Below, piece by piece: positions 7,925 through 16,832 of a stretch of 43,281 nucleotides of DNA; within the stretch, counting starts at the first letter, position 1, and each line of letters begins with the position of its first letter. Made by a program: the position numbers and the translations under genes. Origin of the DNA: Thermomonospora catenispora (GTDB lineage Bacteria; Actinomycetota; Actinomycetes; Streptosporangiales; Streptosporangiaceae). The DNA lies in NCBI RefSeq assembly GCF_006363815.1, contig NZ_RRYT01000026.1:25129-68409 (forward strand), written 5' to 3'. The notes under the pieces are model-generated. The model was not told the origin of the DNA, searched no databases, and worked only from the letters and a program-made list of their open reading frames with translations.

Positions 7925-7967
7925 GTTACCCAGTGGTAACACTAAGACGCAACGAGATCAAGGTCAC
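7925..7967 (-). promoter_or_regulatory. NlpC/P60 promoter with 16-bp palindromic operator
   Basis: On the minus strand GTGACC (7967-7962) is followed after 17 bases by TAGTGT (7944-7939), a good actinobacterial -35/-10 pair. Immediately downstream and overlapping by two bases is the perfect palindrome GTTACCACTGGGTAAC (7940-7925), which would cover the transcription start. Its 16-bp length and ACTG centre match the palindrome at 6505-6520. Confidence 0.55.
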
Positions 7968-8020
7968 CCTCCCGTCGAATCGACCTGACGCGGCCGATGT
8001 CGGAAAAGTTCCCGGCCTCC

Positions 8021-10009
8021 TCAGGCCCCGGCGATCTCGGCCTTCAGGGCGGCGGGAGTGGTCACCGGCAGCCGGCAGGCGAAGTCGCGGCACACATAGG
8101 CCGCCGGCTCACCGTCGACCAGGCCGCGCCCCGCCAGCAACGGCACGTCGGCGGAGCCCGCCTCGCCGACGGTGATCACCGCGCCGGGCGAGGTCGCGCC
8201 GAGGGCCGCGCGGTGCAGCGCCCGGGTCCGCTCATCGGCCGGGTCTCCCACGATCGCGATCTCCAGCGGCCCCGCCGCCAGCGCCTCGGCCACCGCCAGG
8301 CTCCAGCCGGCGAACCGGGCGTGCTCGTCGGCCAGCAGCGACGCCGGCGCCAACGCCGCGACGGCCGCCTCCCGGTGCCGGGTCGAGCCGGTCAGCGCCG
8401 CGTACGACAGCAGCGCCCCCGCCGCCGCCGACTGGCCGGAGGGGGCGGCGTTGTCGGTGGGGTCCTGCGGGCGGCGGAACAGCCGTTCGGCGTCGTCGGC
8501 GGTGTCGTAGAACCCGCCCCTGCCGTCGGGGAAACGCTCCAGCACCACGTCCAGCAGCATCCCGGCCAGCCGCACGTGCGCCGGATCGCCGGTGACGGCG
8601 TGCAGCGCCAGCAGGCCCTCGGCCAGGTCGGCGTAGTCCTCCAGCACGCCGGCGTTCGTGCCCGGCGTCCCGCCCCGGGAGGTCCGCACCAGCCGCCCGT
8701 CACCGCTCAGATGCACCTCCCGGAGCAGATGGACGATCTGCTCGGCGGCCACCACCAGGTCCGGCCGCCCCAGCAGCGCCCCGCAGTCGGCCAGCGCGGC
8801 GATCGCCAGGCCGTTCCAGGCGGTGACCACCTTGTCGTCGCGCGCCGGCGGCACCCGCCGGGACCGCATCGCCAGCAGCCGGCTCTTGATCCGCTCATAC
8901 CGCTCCCGGTCCGGGGGGTCGACGGGCAGCCGCAGCACCGAGGCGCCGCGCTCGAACGTCCCCTGCTCGGTCACCGCGAACATCGCCGCCGCCTCCGCCC
9001 CCTCGGCGGTGCCGAGGGCCTCGCGGAGCTGGGCGGGCGTCCACACGTAGTACCTGCCCTCCTCGCCCTCGCTGTCGGCGTCCAGCGCCGAGGCCAGCCC
9101 GCCCTCGGGGGTGCGCAGGTCGTGCAGCATCCAGTCGCAGGTCTCCAGCGCGATCCGCCGGGCCAGCGGGCTGCCGGTCAGCCGGTACCAGTGCGCGTAC
9201 ACCCGGGCCAGCAGCGCGTTGTCGTACAGCATCTTCTCGAAGTGCGGGACCACCCAGGACTCGTCCACCGAGTAGCGGGCGAACCCTCCGCCGAGCTGGT
9301 CGTAGATGCCGCCGCGGGCCATCGCCTCCAGGGTGCGGGAGGCCATCTCCAGCGCCCGCGGGTCCCGGGTGCGGGCGTGGTGGCGCAGCAGGAACTCCAG
9401 CACCATCGACGGCGGGAACTTGGGCGCGCCGCCGAAACCGCCCCGCTCGGCGTCATAGGAGGCCGCCAGCGACGCGACCGCTCGGGCGAGCCCGTCCGGC
9501 GACGGCGGCCGCACCCCCTCCGGCAGGCCGGCGTGGGAGGTCAGCGCCTCCACCACCTGCCGTCCCTGGCCCACCACCTCCTCGCGCCGCTCCCGCCAGG
9601 CCCGTGCCACCGCCTCCAGCAGGGCGCGGAACTGGGCGCGGGGGTAGTAGGTGCCGCAGTAGAACGGCGCGCCGTCCGGCGTCATGAACACCGTCATCGG
9701 CCACCCGCCCTGACCGGTCATGGCCTGGGTCGCCTCCATGTAGACGGCGTCCACGTCGGGCCGCTCCTCCCGGTCCACCTTGACGTTGACGAACAGCTCG
9801 TTCATCAGGCGGGCGGTCTGCGGGTCCTCGAACGACTCGTGCGCCATCACATGGCACCAGTGGCAGGCCGCGTACCCGACGCTGAGCAGGACGGGCACGT
9901 CGCGCCGCCGGGCCTCGGCGAACGCCTCGTCGCACCACTCCCACCAGTCGACCGGGTTGTCGGCGTGCTGCAGCAGGTACGGGCTGGTCGCGTCTTTGAG
10001 GCGGTTCAT
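8021..10009 (-). CDS. DUF255 thioredoxin-domain / six-hairpin glycosidase-like protein (YyaL, Rv1084 type)
   Basis: 662 residues. The N-terminal DsbH/DUF255 thioredoxin fold carries CHWCHVM (C49 and C52) after the family hallmark NPVDWWEW. The long C-terminal part contains an (alpha/alpha)6-barrel-like region, with [18 protein letters not shown] and [10 protein letters not shown] near residues 230-265 and [10 protein letters not shown] further on. Bacterial YyaL and mammalian SPATA20 share this architecture; no reaction is firmly established. ATG 10009 is correct because the family always begins MNRL...SPYLLQHA. The next gene upstream (oxidoreductase) ends 80 bp away on the same strand. Rv1084 sits near mca and the Z-prenyl synthase in M. 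tuberculosis, as here. Confidence 0.93.
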   Translation of the reverse strand: MNRLKDATSPYLLQHADNPVDWWEWCDEAFAEARRRDVPVLLSVGYAACHWCHVMAHESFEDPQTARLMNELFVNVKVDREERPDVDAVYMEATQAMTGQGGWPMTVFMTPDGAPFYCGTYYPRAQFRALLEAVARAWRERREEVVGQGRQVVEALTSHAGLPEGVRPPSPDGLARAVASLAASYDAERGGFGGAPKFPPSMVLEFLLRHHARTRDPRALEMASRTLEAMARGGIYDQLGGGFARYSVDESWVVPHFEKMLYDNALLARVYAHWYRLTGSPLARRIALETCDWMLHDLRTPEGGLASALDADSEGEEGRYYVWTPAQLREALGTAEGAEAAAMFAVTEQGTFERGASVLRLPVDPPDRERYERIKSRLLAMRSRRVPPARDDKVVTAWNGLAIAALADCGALLGRPDLVVAAEQIVHLLREVHLSGDGRLVRTSRGGTPGTNAGVLEDYADLAEGLLALHAVTGDPAHVRLAGMLLDVVLERFPDGRGGFYDTADDAERLFRRPQDPTDNAAPSGQSAAAGALLSYAALTGSTRHREAAVAALAPASLLADEHARFAGWSLAVAEALAAGPLEIAIVGDPADERTRALHRAALGATSPGAVITVGEAGSADVPLLAGRGLVDGEPAAYVCRDFACRLPVTTPAALKAEIAGA

Positions 10010-10089
10010 GCCGATGATCCTGCCCCATGGCCCTCGGCTCACCCCTGCGGGACGGGCGCCCGGGGCCGGGCCGCGGCGGATCGGGGGGC

Positions 10090-11457
10090 TCAGGACCGCA
10101 GGTCCGCCACGGCGCTCTGCACGGCCCGGTGGAACGTCGGATAGGCGTAGATCATGTGGTGCAGCCGGTCGACCGGGACCTCGCCGTGGACGGCGACCGC
10201 CAGGGCGCCGAGCACCTCGCCGCCGCTGGGCCCGGCCGAGGTCGCGCCGACCAGGACCCCGCGGTCGGCGTCCTCGATCAGCTTGATGAAGCCCTCGTTG
10301 CCCGGGCCGTGGATCCAGCCGCGCGAGGAGTCGGGGATGCGGGTCATGCCGGTGCGGACGGTGATCCCCCGTTCGCGGGCCTGCGCCTCGGTCAGCCCGA
10401 CCGCCCCGATCTCGGGGTCGGTGAACGTCACTCGCGGCACCGCCCGGTAGTCGGCGGGCGGGCCGCCCTGCCCGAGGATGTCGCGGACGGCCACGTCGGC
10501 CTGGTACATCGACACGTGGGTGAAGGCGCCCTTGCCGGTCACGTCGCCGATCGCCCACACCCCGTCGGCGGCGCGCATCCACGGGTCGGTCTCGATGAAA
10601 CGGGCGTCCTCGTCCAGCCCGATCGCGCCGACGCCCAGGTCCCGCAGCCGGGTGCGGCGGCCGACCGCCACCAGCAGCGCCTCGCCGTGCACCCGCTCGC
10701 CGCCCTCCAGCTCCACGGTGAAGCCGTGCGTCTCGTCGTGGCGGACGGCGACCGCGCGGGCCCCGGTGCGCACGGTGACGCCCTCGCGCTCCAGCACCGT
10801 CCGCAGCAGGTCGCAGGCCTCGGGCTCCTCCACCGCCAGCAGCCGGTCGCGGGACTCCACCACGGTGACCTGGGTCCGGAAGCGGACGAACGCCTGCGCC
10901 ATCTCGGTGCCGATCGCCCCGCCGCCCAGCACCACCAGCGAGCCGGGCGCGGCCTTGGCCTCCACCGCCTCCCGGTTGGTCCACATCGGGGTGCCCGCCA
11001 GGCCGTCGATCGGGGGGATGTTCGGCTCGGTGCCGGTGTTGATCAGGATGCCGCGGCGGGCGCGGAGCACCCGGCCGTCCACGGTGACCTCTCCGGGCGC
11101 GGTGATCCGGCCGTATCCGCGGATCAGCCGCCCGCCGGTCCGGGTGAACCGTTCGACGGCGGCCCGGTCGTCCCAGGAGTCGGTGGCCTCCTCGCGGATC
11201 CGCCGGGCGACCTGGCTCCAGTCGGCGGTCACCGTGGCGTCGCCGGCCATCCCCGGGATGCGGCGGCCCTCGGCCAGCAGGTCGGCGGCGCGGACCATCA
11301 TCTTGGTGGGGACGCATCCCCAGTACGGGCACTCTCCGCCGACCAGCCGGGCCTCGACCGCGATCACCTCCAGGCCCGCCTGCGCCAACCGGCCCGCCGC
11401 ATGCTCCCCGCCCGGTCCCATGCCGACGACGATGACGTCGGCCTCTTCGGCAGCCAT
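10090..11457 (-). CDS. FAD-dependent pyridine nucleotide-disulfide oxidoreductase, atypical
   Basis: 455 residues of the class I disulfide reductase fold, as in lipoamide dehydrogenase and mercuric reductase. The N-terminal FAD motif is GMGPGG (12-17). The redox-active pair is C43 and C48 in [13 protein letters not shown]. The NAD(P) motif is [16 protein letters not shown], and [14 protein letters not shown] binds FAD. The dimerisation domain is complete, but the C-terminal HPTxSE block, which supplies the catalytic His-Glu of lipoamide and glutathione reductases, reads YAYPTFHRA: the base His is Tyr and the Glu is Arg. It also lacks the C-terminal CC of mercuric reductase. The dithiol is therefore present but not the usual base, and the substrate is unknown. 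Start ATG 11457. Confidence 0.88.
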   Translation of the reverse strand: MAAEEADVIVVGMGPGGEHAAGRLAQAGLEVIAVEARLVGGECPYWGCVPTKMMVRAADLLAEGRRIPGMAGDATVTADWSQVARRIREEATDSWDDRAAVERFTRTGGRLIRGYGRITAPGEVTVDGRVLRARRGILINTGTEPNIPPIDGLAGTPMWTNREAVEAKAAPGSLVVLGGGAIGTEMAQAFVRFRTQVTVVESRDRLLAVEEPEACDLLRTVLEREGVTVRTGARAVAVRHDETHGFTVELEGGERVHGEALLVAVGRRTRLRDLGVGAIGLDEDARFIETDPWMRAADGVWAIGDVTGKGAFTHVSMYQADVAVRDILGQGGPPADYRAVPRVTFTDPEIGAVGLTEAQARERGITVRTGMTRIPDSSRGWIHGPGNEGFIKLIEDADRGVLVGATSAGPSGGEVLGALAVAVHGEVPVDRLHHMIYAYPTFHRAVQSAVADLRS

Positions 11458-11555
11458 GGGGGCGTCCTACCCGTCGCTCTCCGCCGAGAACCGGTCCGAC
11501 CGCCGGAAACCGTTAAAAAGCGCCGGTAATCACCCAGAGCCGCCAGGAACCGACC

Positions 11556-12515
11556 TCACGTGGCGCGTCGCTGCACCCGGACCGGCCGGCGGCGGGGCGG
11601 GACGGGGACCTGTTCCAGATCGCGGGCGAGCACCACGTCCCCGTGATAGAACTCGGTGGCCTGCTCGGTGAAGCGCGGGAAGTCCTCGGCGGTGTACCGC
11701 TCGGAGAAGTGGGTCAGCACCAGCCGCCGCACCCGGCACGCCGCCGCGACCTGGCCCGCCTGCCGCGCGGTCAGGTGCGCGTACCGGCGGGCCAGCGGCT
11801 CGTCCTCGGCCAGGAACGTCGACTCCACGATCAACATGTCGACGCCCTCGGCCAGCTCGAACACCGCGTCGCAGATCCGGGTGTCCATGACGAACGCCAG
11901 TTTCTGGCCCGGCCTGGGGACGCTGCACTCCTCGAGCGTGACGATGCGGCCGTCCGGGGCGGTGAGGCGGCCCTCCCGCTGCAACTGACCGACCAGCGGG
12001 CCGGCGATGCCGTGCTCGGCGAGCCGCTCGGGGAGCATCGTGATGCCGTCCGGCTCCTCCAGCCGGTACCCGTACGCCTCCACCGGGTGCTGCAGGCGCC
12101 GCGCCGTCAGCGTGAACGGCGCCCCGCCGGTGTCGATCTCGACCCGGGCGCCGCCGATCGGATGCTCCTCGACGACCCTGGTGTCGACGAACACCGAGGC
12201 GTGCCGCAGGCGTTCCCAGTACTCCCGCCCGGAGGCGGGGAACACCGCGCGCACCGGGTGTTCGACCCCGTCGCGGGCGATGCGCTGGATGACGCCGGGC
12301 AGGCCGAGGCAGTGGTCGCCGTGGAAATGGGTGAGGAAGATCCAGTTGATGTCGTGCGCGGCGACCCCGGCGCGGATCATCTGCCGCTGGGTCCCCTCCC
12401 CGGGATCGAACAGCAGGCCCTGCCCGTCCCAGCGCACGAGGTAGCCGTTGTGGTTGCGGGTCTTGGTGGGCACGGCGCTGGCGGTGCCGAGGACCAGGAG
12501 ATCGCGGGTGGACAT
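11556..12515 (-). CDS. rnz: ribonuclease Z (tRNA 3' endonuclease)
   Basis: Metallo-beta-lactamase-fold endonuclease of 319 residues that removes the 3' trailer of tRNA precursors. The zinc motif HFHGDHCLGLPG is near residue 62, after TASAVPTKTRNHNGYLV. Further metal ligands lie around FVMDT, VESTF and LTHFSERY. Start uncertainty: ATG 12515 gives MSTRDLLVLG; ATG 12524 gives three more residues, and both are close to the promoter region. It is divergent from the PPOX gene at 12593 with a 70-80 bp shared regulatory region, and the oxidoreductase gene follows 98 bp downstream. Confidence 0.94.
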   Translation of the reverse strand: MSTRDLLVLGTASAVPTKTRNHNGYLVRWDGQGLLFDPGEGTQRQMIRAGVAAHDINWIFLTHFHGDHCLGLPGVIQRIARDGVEHPVRAVFPASGREYWERLRHASVFVDTRVVEEHPIGGARVEIDTGGAPFTLTARRLQHPVEAYGYRLEEPDGITMLPERLAEHGIAGPLVGQLQREGRLTAPDGRIVTLEECSVPRPGQKLAFVMDTRICDAVFELAEGVDMLIVESTFLAEDEPLARRYAHLTARQAGQVAAACRVRRLVLTHFSERYTAEDFPRFTEQATEFYHGDVVLARDLEQVPVPPRRRPVRVQRRAT

Positions 12516-12522
12516 GCCTTCC

Positions 12523-12550
12523 ATTCTGAATACCGAACGTTATTCTGTTC
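12523..12550. promoter_or_regulatory. AT-rich divergent promoter region, rnz / PPOX
   Basis: This stretch is the AT-richest spot in its neighbourhood. ATTCTG occurs at 12523 and again at 12541, 18 bases apart, and CGAAC/GTTCG flank the second copy. On plus, TATTCT (12540-12545) is a fitting -10 for the gene at 12593. On minus, TAACGT could serve rnz. No specific regulator is recognised. Confidence 0.4.
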
Positions 12551-12592
12551 GCGATCGCACCGTCCGGGGACGGCCGCCGACGAGGAGGAGCA

Positions 12593-13066
12593 GTGGGCAA
12601 CAAGCGCGAGCAGATCAAGATGACCCCGGACGAGATCCAGGAGTTCCTGGCGAGCCGGTTCAAGGTGCAGGTCGCCACCGTGGACCGCGACGGCGCCCCG
12701 CACCTGGTCACGATGTTCTACACCCTGCTGGACGGGAAGATCGCCTTCACCACCTACGCACGTTCGCAGAAGGTGGTCAACCTGCGCCGCAACCCGGCGA
12801 TGACCTGCCTGGTGGAGGACGGCCTGGAGTACGGCGAGCTGCGCGGGGTCAAGCTCAAGGGCACCGGCCGCATCATCGAGGACCCCGAGACCCGCTCCCT
12901 GGTCGGGCGGGTCGTGGGCTGCCGGATGGCCGGGCTGCCGATTCCCCGGCCGGGCGAGCCCCTCGACCCCGCCGTCGCCGAGGGCATCGAGAAGGCCCTC
13001 GCCAAGCGGGTCGTGGTGGTCCTGGAGCCGGAGCACATCACCAGCTGGGACCATCGCAAGCTCTGA
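12593..13066 (+). CDS. PPOX-class F420/FMN-dependent flavin protein
   Basis: 157-residue split-barrel protein of the pyridoxamine-5'-phosphate-oxidase-like superfamily. In actinobacteria many of these use F420H2 or FMN to reduce diverse substrates or to bind cofactor. Visible family features are RFKVQVATVDRDGAPHLV (strand and turn), KIAFTTYARSQKVVNLRRNP (cofactor phosphate contacts) and the ending TSWDHRKL. Start GTG 12593 has GAGGAG 6 bases upstream. It converges on ltrA with only 9 bp between stops. Cofactor choice (F420 or FMN) cannot be decided by eye. Confidence 0.88.
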   Translation: MGNKREQIKMTPDEIQEFLASRFKVQVATVDRDGAPHLVTMFYTLLDGKIAFTTYARSQKVVNLRRNPAMTCLVEDGLEYGELRGVKLKGTGRIIEDPETRSLVGRVVGCRMAGLPIPRPGEPLDPAVAEGIEKALAKRVVVVLEPEHITSWDHRKL

Positions 13067-13075
13067 GTCCATCCC

Positions 13076-14257
13076 TCAGGCCTCCGCGGCGGCCTGCGTC
13101 CGGAGGCCGGCGGCGTCCCAGACGGCGAGGACGATCAGGACCGCCAGGGCTGCGACGGCCGAGGCCAGCGGGGTGAACAGGCGGGTCGCCCACGCCACCA
13201 GGGCCAACGCGCCCAGCAGCGTCGACACGACGAGGTGGGCGAGGGCGAGGCGCCCGAAGACGACCTTCTCGAACAGGGCGTGCCCCAGGACGAACAGGGC
13301 CGGGCCGCCCAGCACGGTGGCGAGCACGCCCCCCTCCACATGCCCGCCGGGGTGGGTGATGACCAGCTCGTCGCCGACCGCGGCGACCACGATGCCCGCC
13401 ACCATGACGATGTGGATGACCGTGTAGGCCGACCGGCCCAGCCGCCCGGGGTCGGGCGAGGCGGCGACCCGCTCGGCGGCGGCCTCGGCGGTGCGGCCGA
13501 AGTAGACCCACCAGAACGCCACGCTGCCGGCGAAGGCGACCGCGAAGGCCGCCACGGCGCCCGGCGACGCGGGCGACAGGCCGCTCAACGTGGCCCCCAT
13601 GACCAGCATCGACTCGCCCAGCGCGATGATCACGAACAACTGGCAGCGCTCGGCCATGTGCCGGGCGTCGATCGTCCAGTCGGAGGTGCTGGAGCGGCCC
13701 AGCCCCGGGGTGGCGTAGCCGACCCAGGGGGCGGTGTACTCCACCGCGACGGCCGCCGCCCACAGCGCCAGGCGGGCCGCGTCGTGGACCAGCCCGCCGG
13801 CGATCCACAACGCGGCGGCGGGCAGCATCCACGCCAGCACCCGCTGGAAGTTGGGCCCCAGCTCGTGCCGCAGGGTGGTCAGCACCACGAAGACGGTCCG
13901 GCCCACCTGGACGGTCACATAGCCGCAGGCGAACCACAGCCCGCGCGCCTCGAACGCCTCCGGGATCGCCGCCGCCATGAACATCGCCGCCAGCATGACC
14001 GCGGCCAGCATCAGCCGGACGGACGGATGGTCGGGGTCGAACCAGTTGGTGGTCCAGCAGGTGTACATCCACGCCCACCAGACCGCCAGCAGCAACAGCA
14101 GCGCTTCGGCCGCCCCCGCCCAGGTCAGATGGTCCAGCAGCCGGTGCGAGAGCCTGGTGCACGCGAAGACGAACACCAGGTCGAAGAACAGCTCGAAGAA
14201 GCCGACCCGGGTGCCGTTCCCGTCGCGGATCCTCAGGACGCCAGGGGCCTCGCTCAC
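13076..14257 (-). CDS. ltrA: low temperature requirement A (LtrA) family membrane protein
   Basis: Polytopic protein of 393 residues with about ten to twelve hydrophobic segments. The N-terminal signature FFELFFDLVFVFACTRLS and WWAWMYTCWTTNWFDPD are typical of LtrA. The name comes from Listeria cold growth; the molecular function is not established. The start is GTG 14257; the second codon run SEAPG precedes the first hydrophobic segment. The secreted hydrolase gene upstream ends 39 bp away on the same strand, so the two may be cotranscribed. Confidence 0.85.
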   Translation of the reverse strand: MSEAPGVLRIRDGNGTRVGFFELFFDLVFVFACTRLSHRLLDHLTWAGAAEALLLLLAVWWAWMYTCWTTNWFDPDHPSVRLMLAAVMLAAMFMAAAIPEAFEARGLWFACGYVTVQVGRTVFVVLTTLRHELGPNFQRVLAWMLPAAALWIAGGLVHDAARLALWAAAVAVEYTAPWVGYATPGLGRSSTSDWTIDARHMAERCQLFVIIALGESMLVMGATLSGLSPASPGAVAAFAVAFAGSVAFWWVYFGRTAEAAAERVAASPDPGRLGRSAYTVIHIVMVAGIVVAAVGDELVITHPGGHVEGGVLATVLGGPALFVLGHALFEKVVFGRLALAHLVVSTLLGALALVAWATRLFTPLASAVAALAVLIVLAVWDAAGLRTQAAAEA

Positions 14258-14296
14258 GCGAGGATCATGTCACGGAAAGCCGGCAGATCCGGCGGA

Positions 14297-16303
14297 TCAC
14301 GACCTGCCGGATGTGGCCGGAAGCGGTCCGGCGGTGCAGGGCGCTCCGCCGCAGACGTCGACGACCTCCCCGGTGGTGAGGAACACGGCCTTCTGCCGCC
14401 GGGCGTCGGGATCGTTGCGCGGGTCGGAGTGCGGGTCGCGTCCGTACTCCTCGCCGCGCGGCGGCAGGTTGGTCAGCGGCGGGTGCGGCGTGCCGCTGTC
14501 CCAGACGACGATCGCCGAGCCCGGGTACGGGTACGCCTCGATCGGCGGGATGCCCCAATACGGGACGCGGTCCGGGCTGCGCCCGGGGGCGAGGGCCGGG
14601 GTGTGGATGCGGGCCCCGATGGTGCGGGCCTCCACCTCGGCGGCGGTCGGGGACACCTGGTGGTCGCCGAACGCCACGTGCAGGAGCACCCGATGGTCGG
14701 GGGTGCCCGGCAGCGGCCGGTCGGTCATCCACTCGGCGTACCCGTCGGCCTCCCCACGGTCCCACAGCATCTGGATCAGCGCGAAGCACAGCTGCTGGTC
14801 GAGCTTGTCGGGGTAGGCCGCGTTCATGACGACGGCGAACCGGTCGAAGTCGACGCTGCGGTTGAGCAGCGTGCTGTAGTTCATCCCCGGGACGCCCAGC
14901 ACCGCCCGCCGGATGTCGGTGGACACGGCGGTGAGCGCGCCGCCCATGATGCCGCCCTGGCTGTTGCCGTCGAAGACCAGGCCGGCGGCGGTGTCGATGA
15001 GCGGCCGCCCGTCCGGCGTGCGGAACGCCTTGTGCGAGACCAGCCCGTCCGGGTGCACCATCGCGCGTCCCAGCCAGAGCATGTTGAGCATCCCCTGCTG
15101 GAGCCGGTCGGCGATGGTGGCGAAGCGGCTCAGATCGCCGAGCACGGTCACCACGTTGACGATGTCGTCCTGCGACATCCCGGCCCACTTGGTCGCGCAG
15201 AACACGAACCCGTGCTCCTCGGCCATGGCCCGCACGTTGCCCGCGCCGACCTCGCTCTCACTGCCCAGCAGCCCGTGCCCGTACAGGGCGGGACGGGCGG
15301 GCGAGGCGAACGCGGCGCGCGGGATCGTGCACTGGAAGGTCGCGATCTGGGTGTTGCCCGGCAGGCGGGCGGGCAGCCCGTCGCGTCCGTAGTGGAACCG
15401 GGCGCCGGGGATCCCGCCCGGCAGGTTCAGGTAGCTGGGGACGAAGAGCATCCCCTTGACGACGCGGGCCGTCTGCTCCTCCGGCGGGGCGTCGGCGACC
15501 TCGGTGACGACGAACCGGGGCGCCTTGCCGCCCAGCCTCCGGAACGAGTCGTCGCGGATGTGCAGCATCCGCTCGGTCAGGCTCCGTCTGCTGGCGACGG
15601 TGAAGTCCCACGCCAGATACAGCTCGTCGGTCCCGATCCCGTGCCGGGCCAGGTCGTCGAGCACCCGCCGGGCGTGCCGCTGCCGCCGGTGCAGCGGATG
15701 GCCCTCGGGCAGGTCGGCGCCGATGATCCTGCGGAACGTCTCCCCCGCCGGGATGGTCGCGCCCCGGGAGTCCTTGAGCCGGCGCAGCGCCACCACGTAC
15801 CGGTGCCCGGCCAGGAAGTTGCGGGCCGGGCGGATGATCAGCGCCTGCCGGTCCGGGCGGGTGGCCTGCGCGTCCAGCTCGGCCCAGTGCGGCCACCGCT
15901 CGCCGGTCGCGGCGTCGATGATCACGATGGGGGACTCGGGGTCCAGCGACCGGCCGATGTCGGTGATCGGCGCGGCGCCGGTCCGGGCCAGGTCGATCCC
16001 CGGCACCCGGGTCAGCAACGGCGAGCCGGGCGAGAACCCGTCCGAGCGGTTCCACTCGGCGGGGTCGATGGCCTTGCCGAGCGCGTTCCGCGGCATCGCC
16101 GAGGCCGGGAACGCCACCCGCCGCCCGGTGTCGGTGGAGGAGTCCGGCACGGTGTGCCAGTCGTTGGGGAACGGCAGCAGGCAGGCCGCCGGATCGATCG
16201 GGTCGCAGCCGCGCTTCACCACGGCGGCCGAGGCCGTCGTCTGGGGGATCGAGACCAGTCCCAGCACCATCGCCGTCGCCGCGAGCAGACCCCGGACCCT
16301 CAT
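14297..16303 (-). CDS. large secreted alpha/beta hydrolase (lipase/esterase-like)
   Basis: 668 residues with a signal peptide ending at about TTASA. The mature protein begins with a Cys-containing segment (KRGCDPIDPAACLLPFPND). A beta-rich N-terminal half is followed by an alpha/beta-hydrolase half with LYGHGLLGS (oxyanion region) and the nucleophile elbow DGNSQGG, Ser448. A conserved acid/base region is probably HVAFGDHQV. Cys residues near the end (DVCGGAPC) may form a disulfide. I infer an extracellular lipase or esterase; the substrate is unknown. Start ATG 16303 has GGGAGGCGG upstream. It is transcribed towards ltrA. Confidence 0.75.
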   Translation of the reverse strand: MRVRGLLAATAMVLGLVSIPQTTASAAVVKRGCDPIDPAACLLPFPNDWHTVPDSSTDTGRRVAFPASAMPRNALGKAIDPAEWNRSDGFSPGSPLLTRVPGIDLARTGAAPITDIGRSLDPESPIVIIDAATGERWPHWAELDAQATRPDRQALIIRPARNFLAGHRYVVALRRLKDSRGATIPAGETFRRIIGADLPEGHPLHRRQRHARRVLDDLARHGIGTDELYLAWDFTVASRRSLTERMLHIRDDSFRRLGGKAPRFVVTEVADAPPEEQTARVVKGMLFVPSYLNLPGGIPGARFHYGRDGLPARLPGNTQIATFQCTIPRAAFASPARPALYGHGLLGSESEVGAGNVRAMAEEHGFVFCATKWAGMSQDDIVNVVTVLGDLSRFATIADRLQQGMLNMLWLGRAMVHPDGLVSHKAFRTPDGRPLIDTAAGLVFDGNSQGGIMGGALTAVSTDIRRAVLGVPGMNYSTLLNRSVDFDRFAVVMNAAYPDKLDQQLCFALIQMLWDRGEADGYAEWMTDRPLPGTPDHRVLLHVAFGDHQVSPTAAEVEARTIGARIHTPALAPGRSPDRVPYWGIPPIEAYPYPGSAIVVWDSGTPHPPLTNLPPRGEEYGRDPHSDPRNDPDARRQKAVFLTTGEVVDVCGGAPCTAGPLPATSGRS

Positions 16304-16424
16304 TCCGCCTCCCAGGAACGCGAGCAGCCCTCATGTTCCGTCGATCAAGGCGTCAGGTCAACGGTCCGCCGGCCTCCCGCGCACTTTCCGGCGTCCCCGA
16401 GCGGGCCCGGGAGCGTGAGCACAC

Positions 16425-16493
16425 AAGGAGGCACGAGAAGAAGCGCAAGAAAGCGCAGAGGAAGCGCGGAGGAGGCGCAGAGGGAAAAGGCGG
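16425..16493. repeat. purine-rich tract with AAGCGCA-like repeats
   Basis: About 70 bases almost free of T on the plus strand, with AAGCGC/GGCGC recurring every 10-12 bases. It begins with a perfect Shine-Dalgarno-like AAGGAGG at 16425-16431 that has no start codon at usable distance. It lies in the 222-bp gap between the secreted hydrolase and the small membrane protein, both on minus. No promoter of the hydrolase gene is clear to me. Confidence 0.4.
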
Positions 16494-16526
16494 ACCGGCT
16501 CGGCGCCCGGCCCGCCCCGGTGACGA

Positions 16527-16832
16527 TCAGCTCCGCTTCGACCCGGTCGCGCCGCCGGCGTTCTCGGCCTTCGCCGCGCCGCGGGCCTCGTTCCGCTCCT
16601 CGTCCTGCTCGTCGCCGTCGACCGCGGCCCGCTCGCGCTCCTGCCGCACCAGGTCGGCCTCCCGAGGGACCTGGATCTTGCCGATCTGCTTGTTCATGGA
16701 GCGGATCAGCAGGTAGACCGCCACGCACAGGGCCAGGAAGACGGCGAAGCCGAGATAGCCGGGGCTCACGGTCTCATCGTTGAGCGGGAACTGCTCGTTC
16801 TTCGGCTGGGCGAGCAGCAGTGCTACAGACAT
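16527..16832 (-). CDS. small single-pass membrane protein cotranslated with mca
   Basis: 101 residues: a short external N-terminus, one membrane helix (about 29-46: YLGFAVFLALCVAVYLLI), then a charged cytoplasmic tail rich in Glu, Arg and Asp (VRQERERAAVDGDEQDEE). ATG 16832 has GGAGAAGGT directly upstream and overlaps the end of mca by 10 bases, so the two are translationally coupled. A small membrane protein gene also sits beside mca in mycobacteria. No function is known; a link to mycothiol conjugate processing is inferred from coupling only. Confidence 0.82.
   Translation of the reverse strand: MSVALLLAQPKNEQFPLNDETVSPGYLGFAVFLALCVAVYLLIRSMNKQIGKIQVPREADLVRQERERAAVDGDEQDEERNEARGAAKAENAGGATGSKRS

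Noticed and set aside
12541-12552. SOS box in the rnz/PPOX gap, from GAAC and GTTC
   Set aside because: The halves are 8 bases apart; the actinobacterial LexA site needs 4.
13235-16783. A second long antisense frame, opposite ltrA and the secreted hydrolase
   Set aside because: Same compositional effect. The minus-strand frames there have signal peptides, motifs and proper starts.
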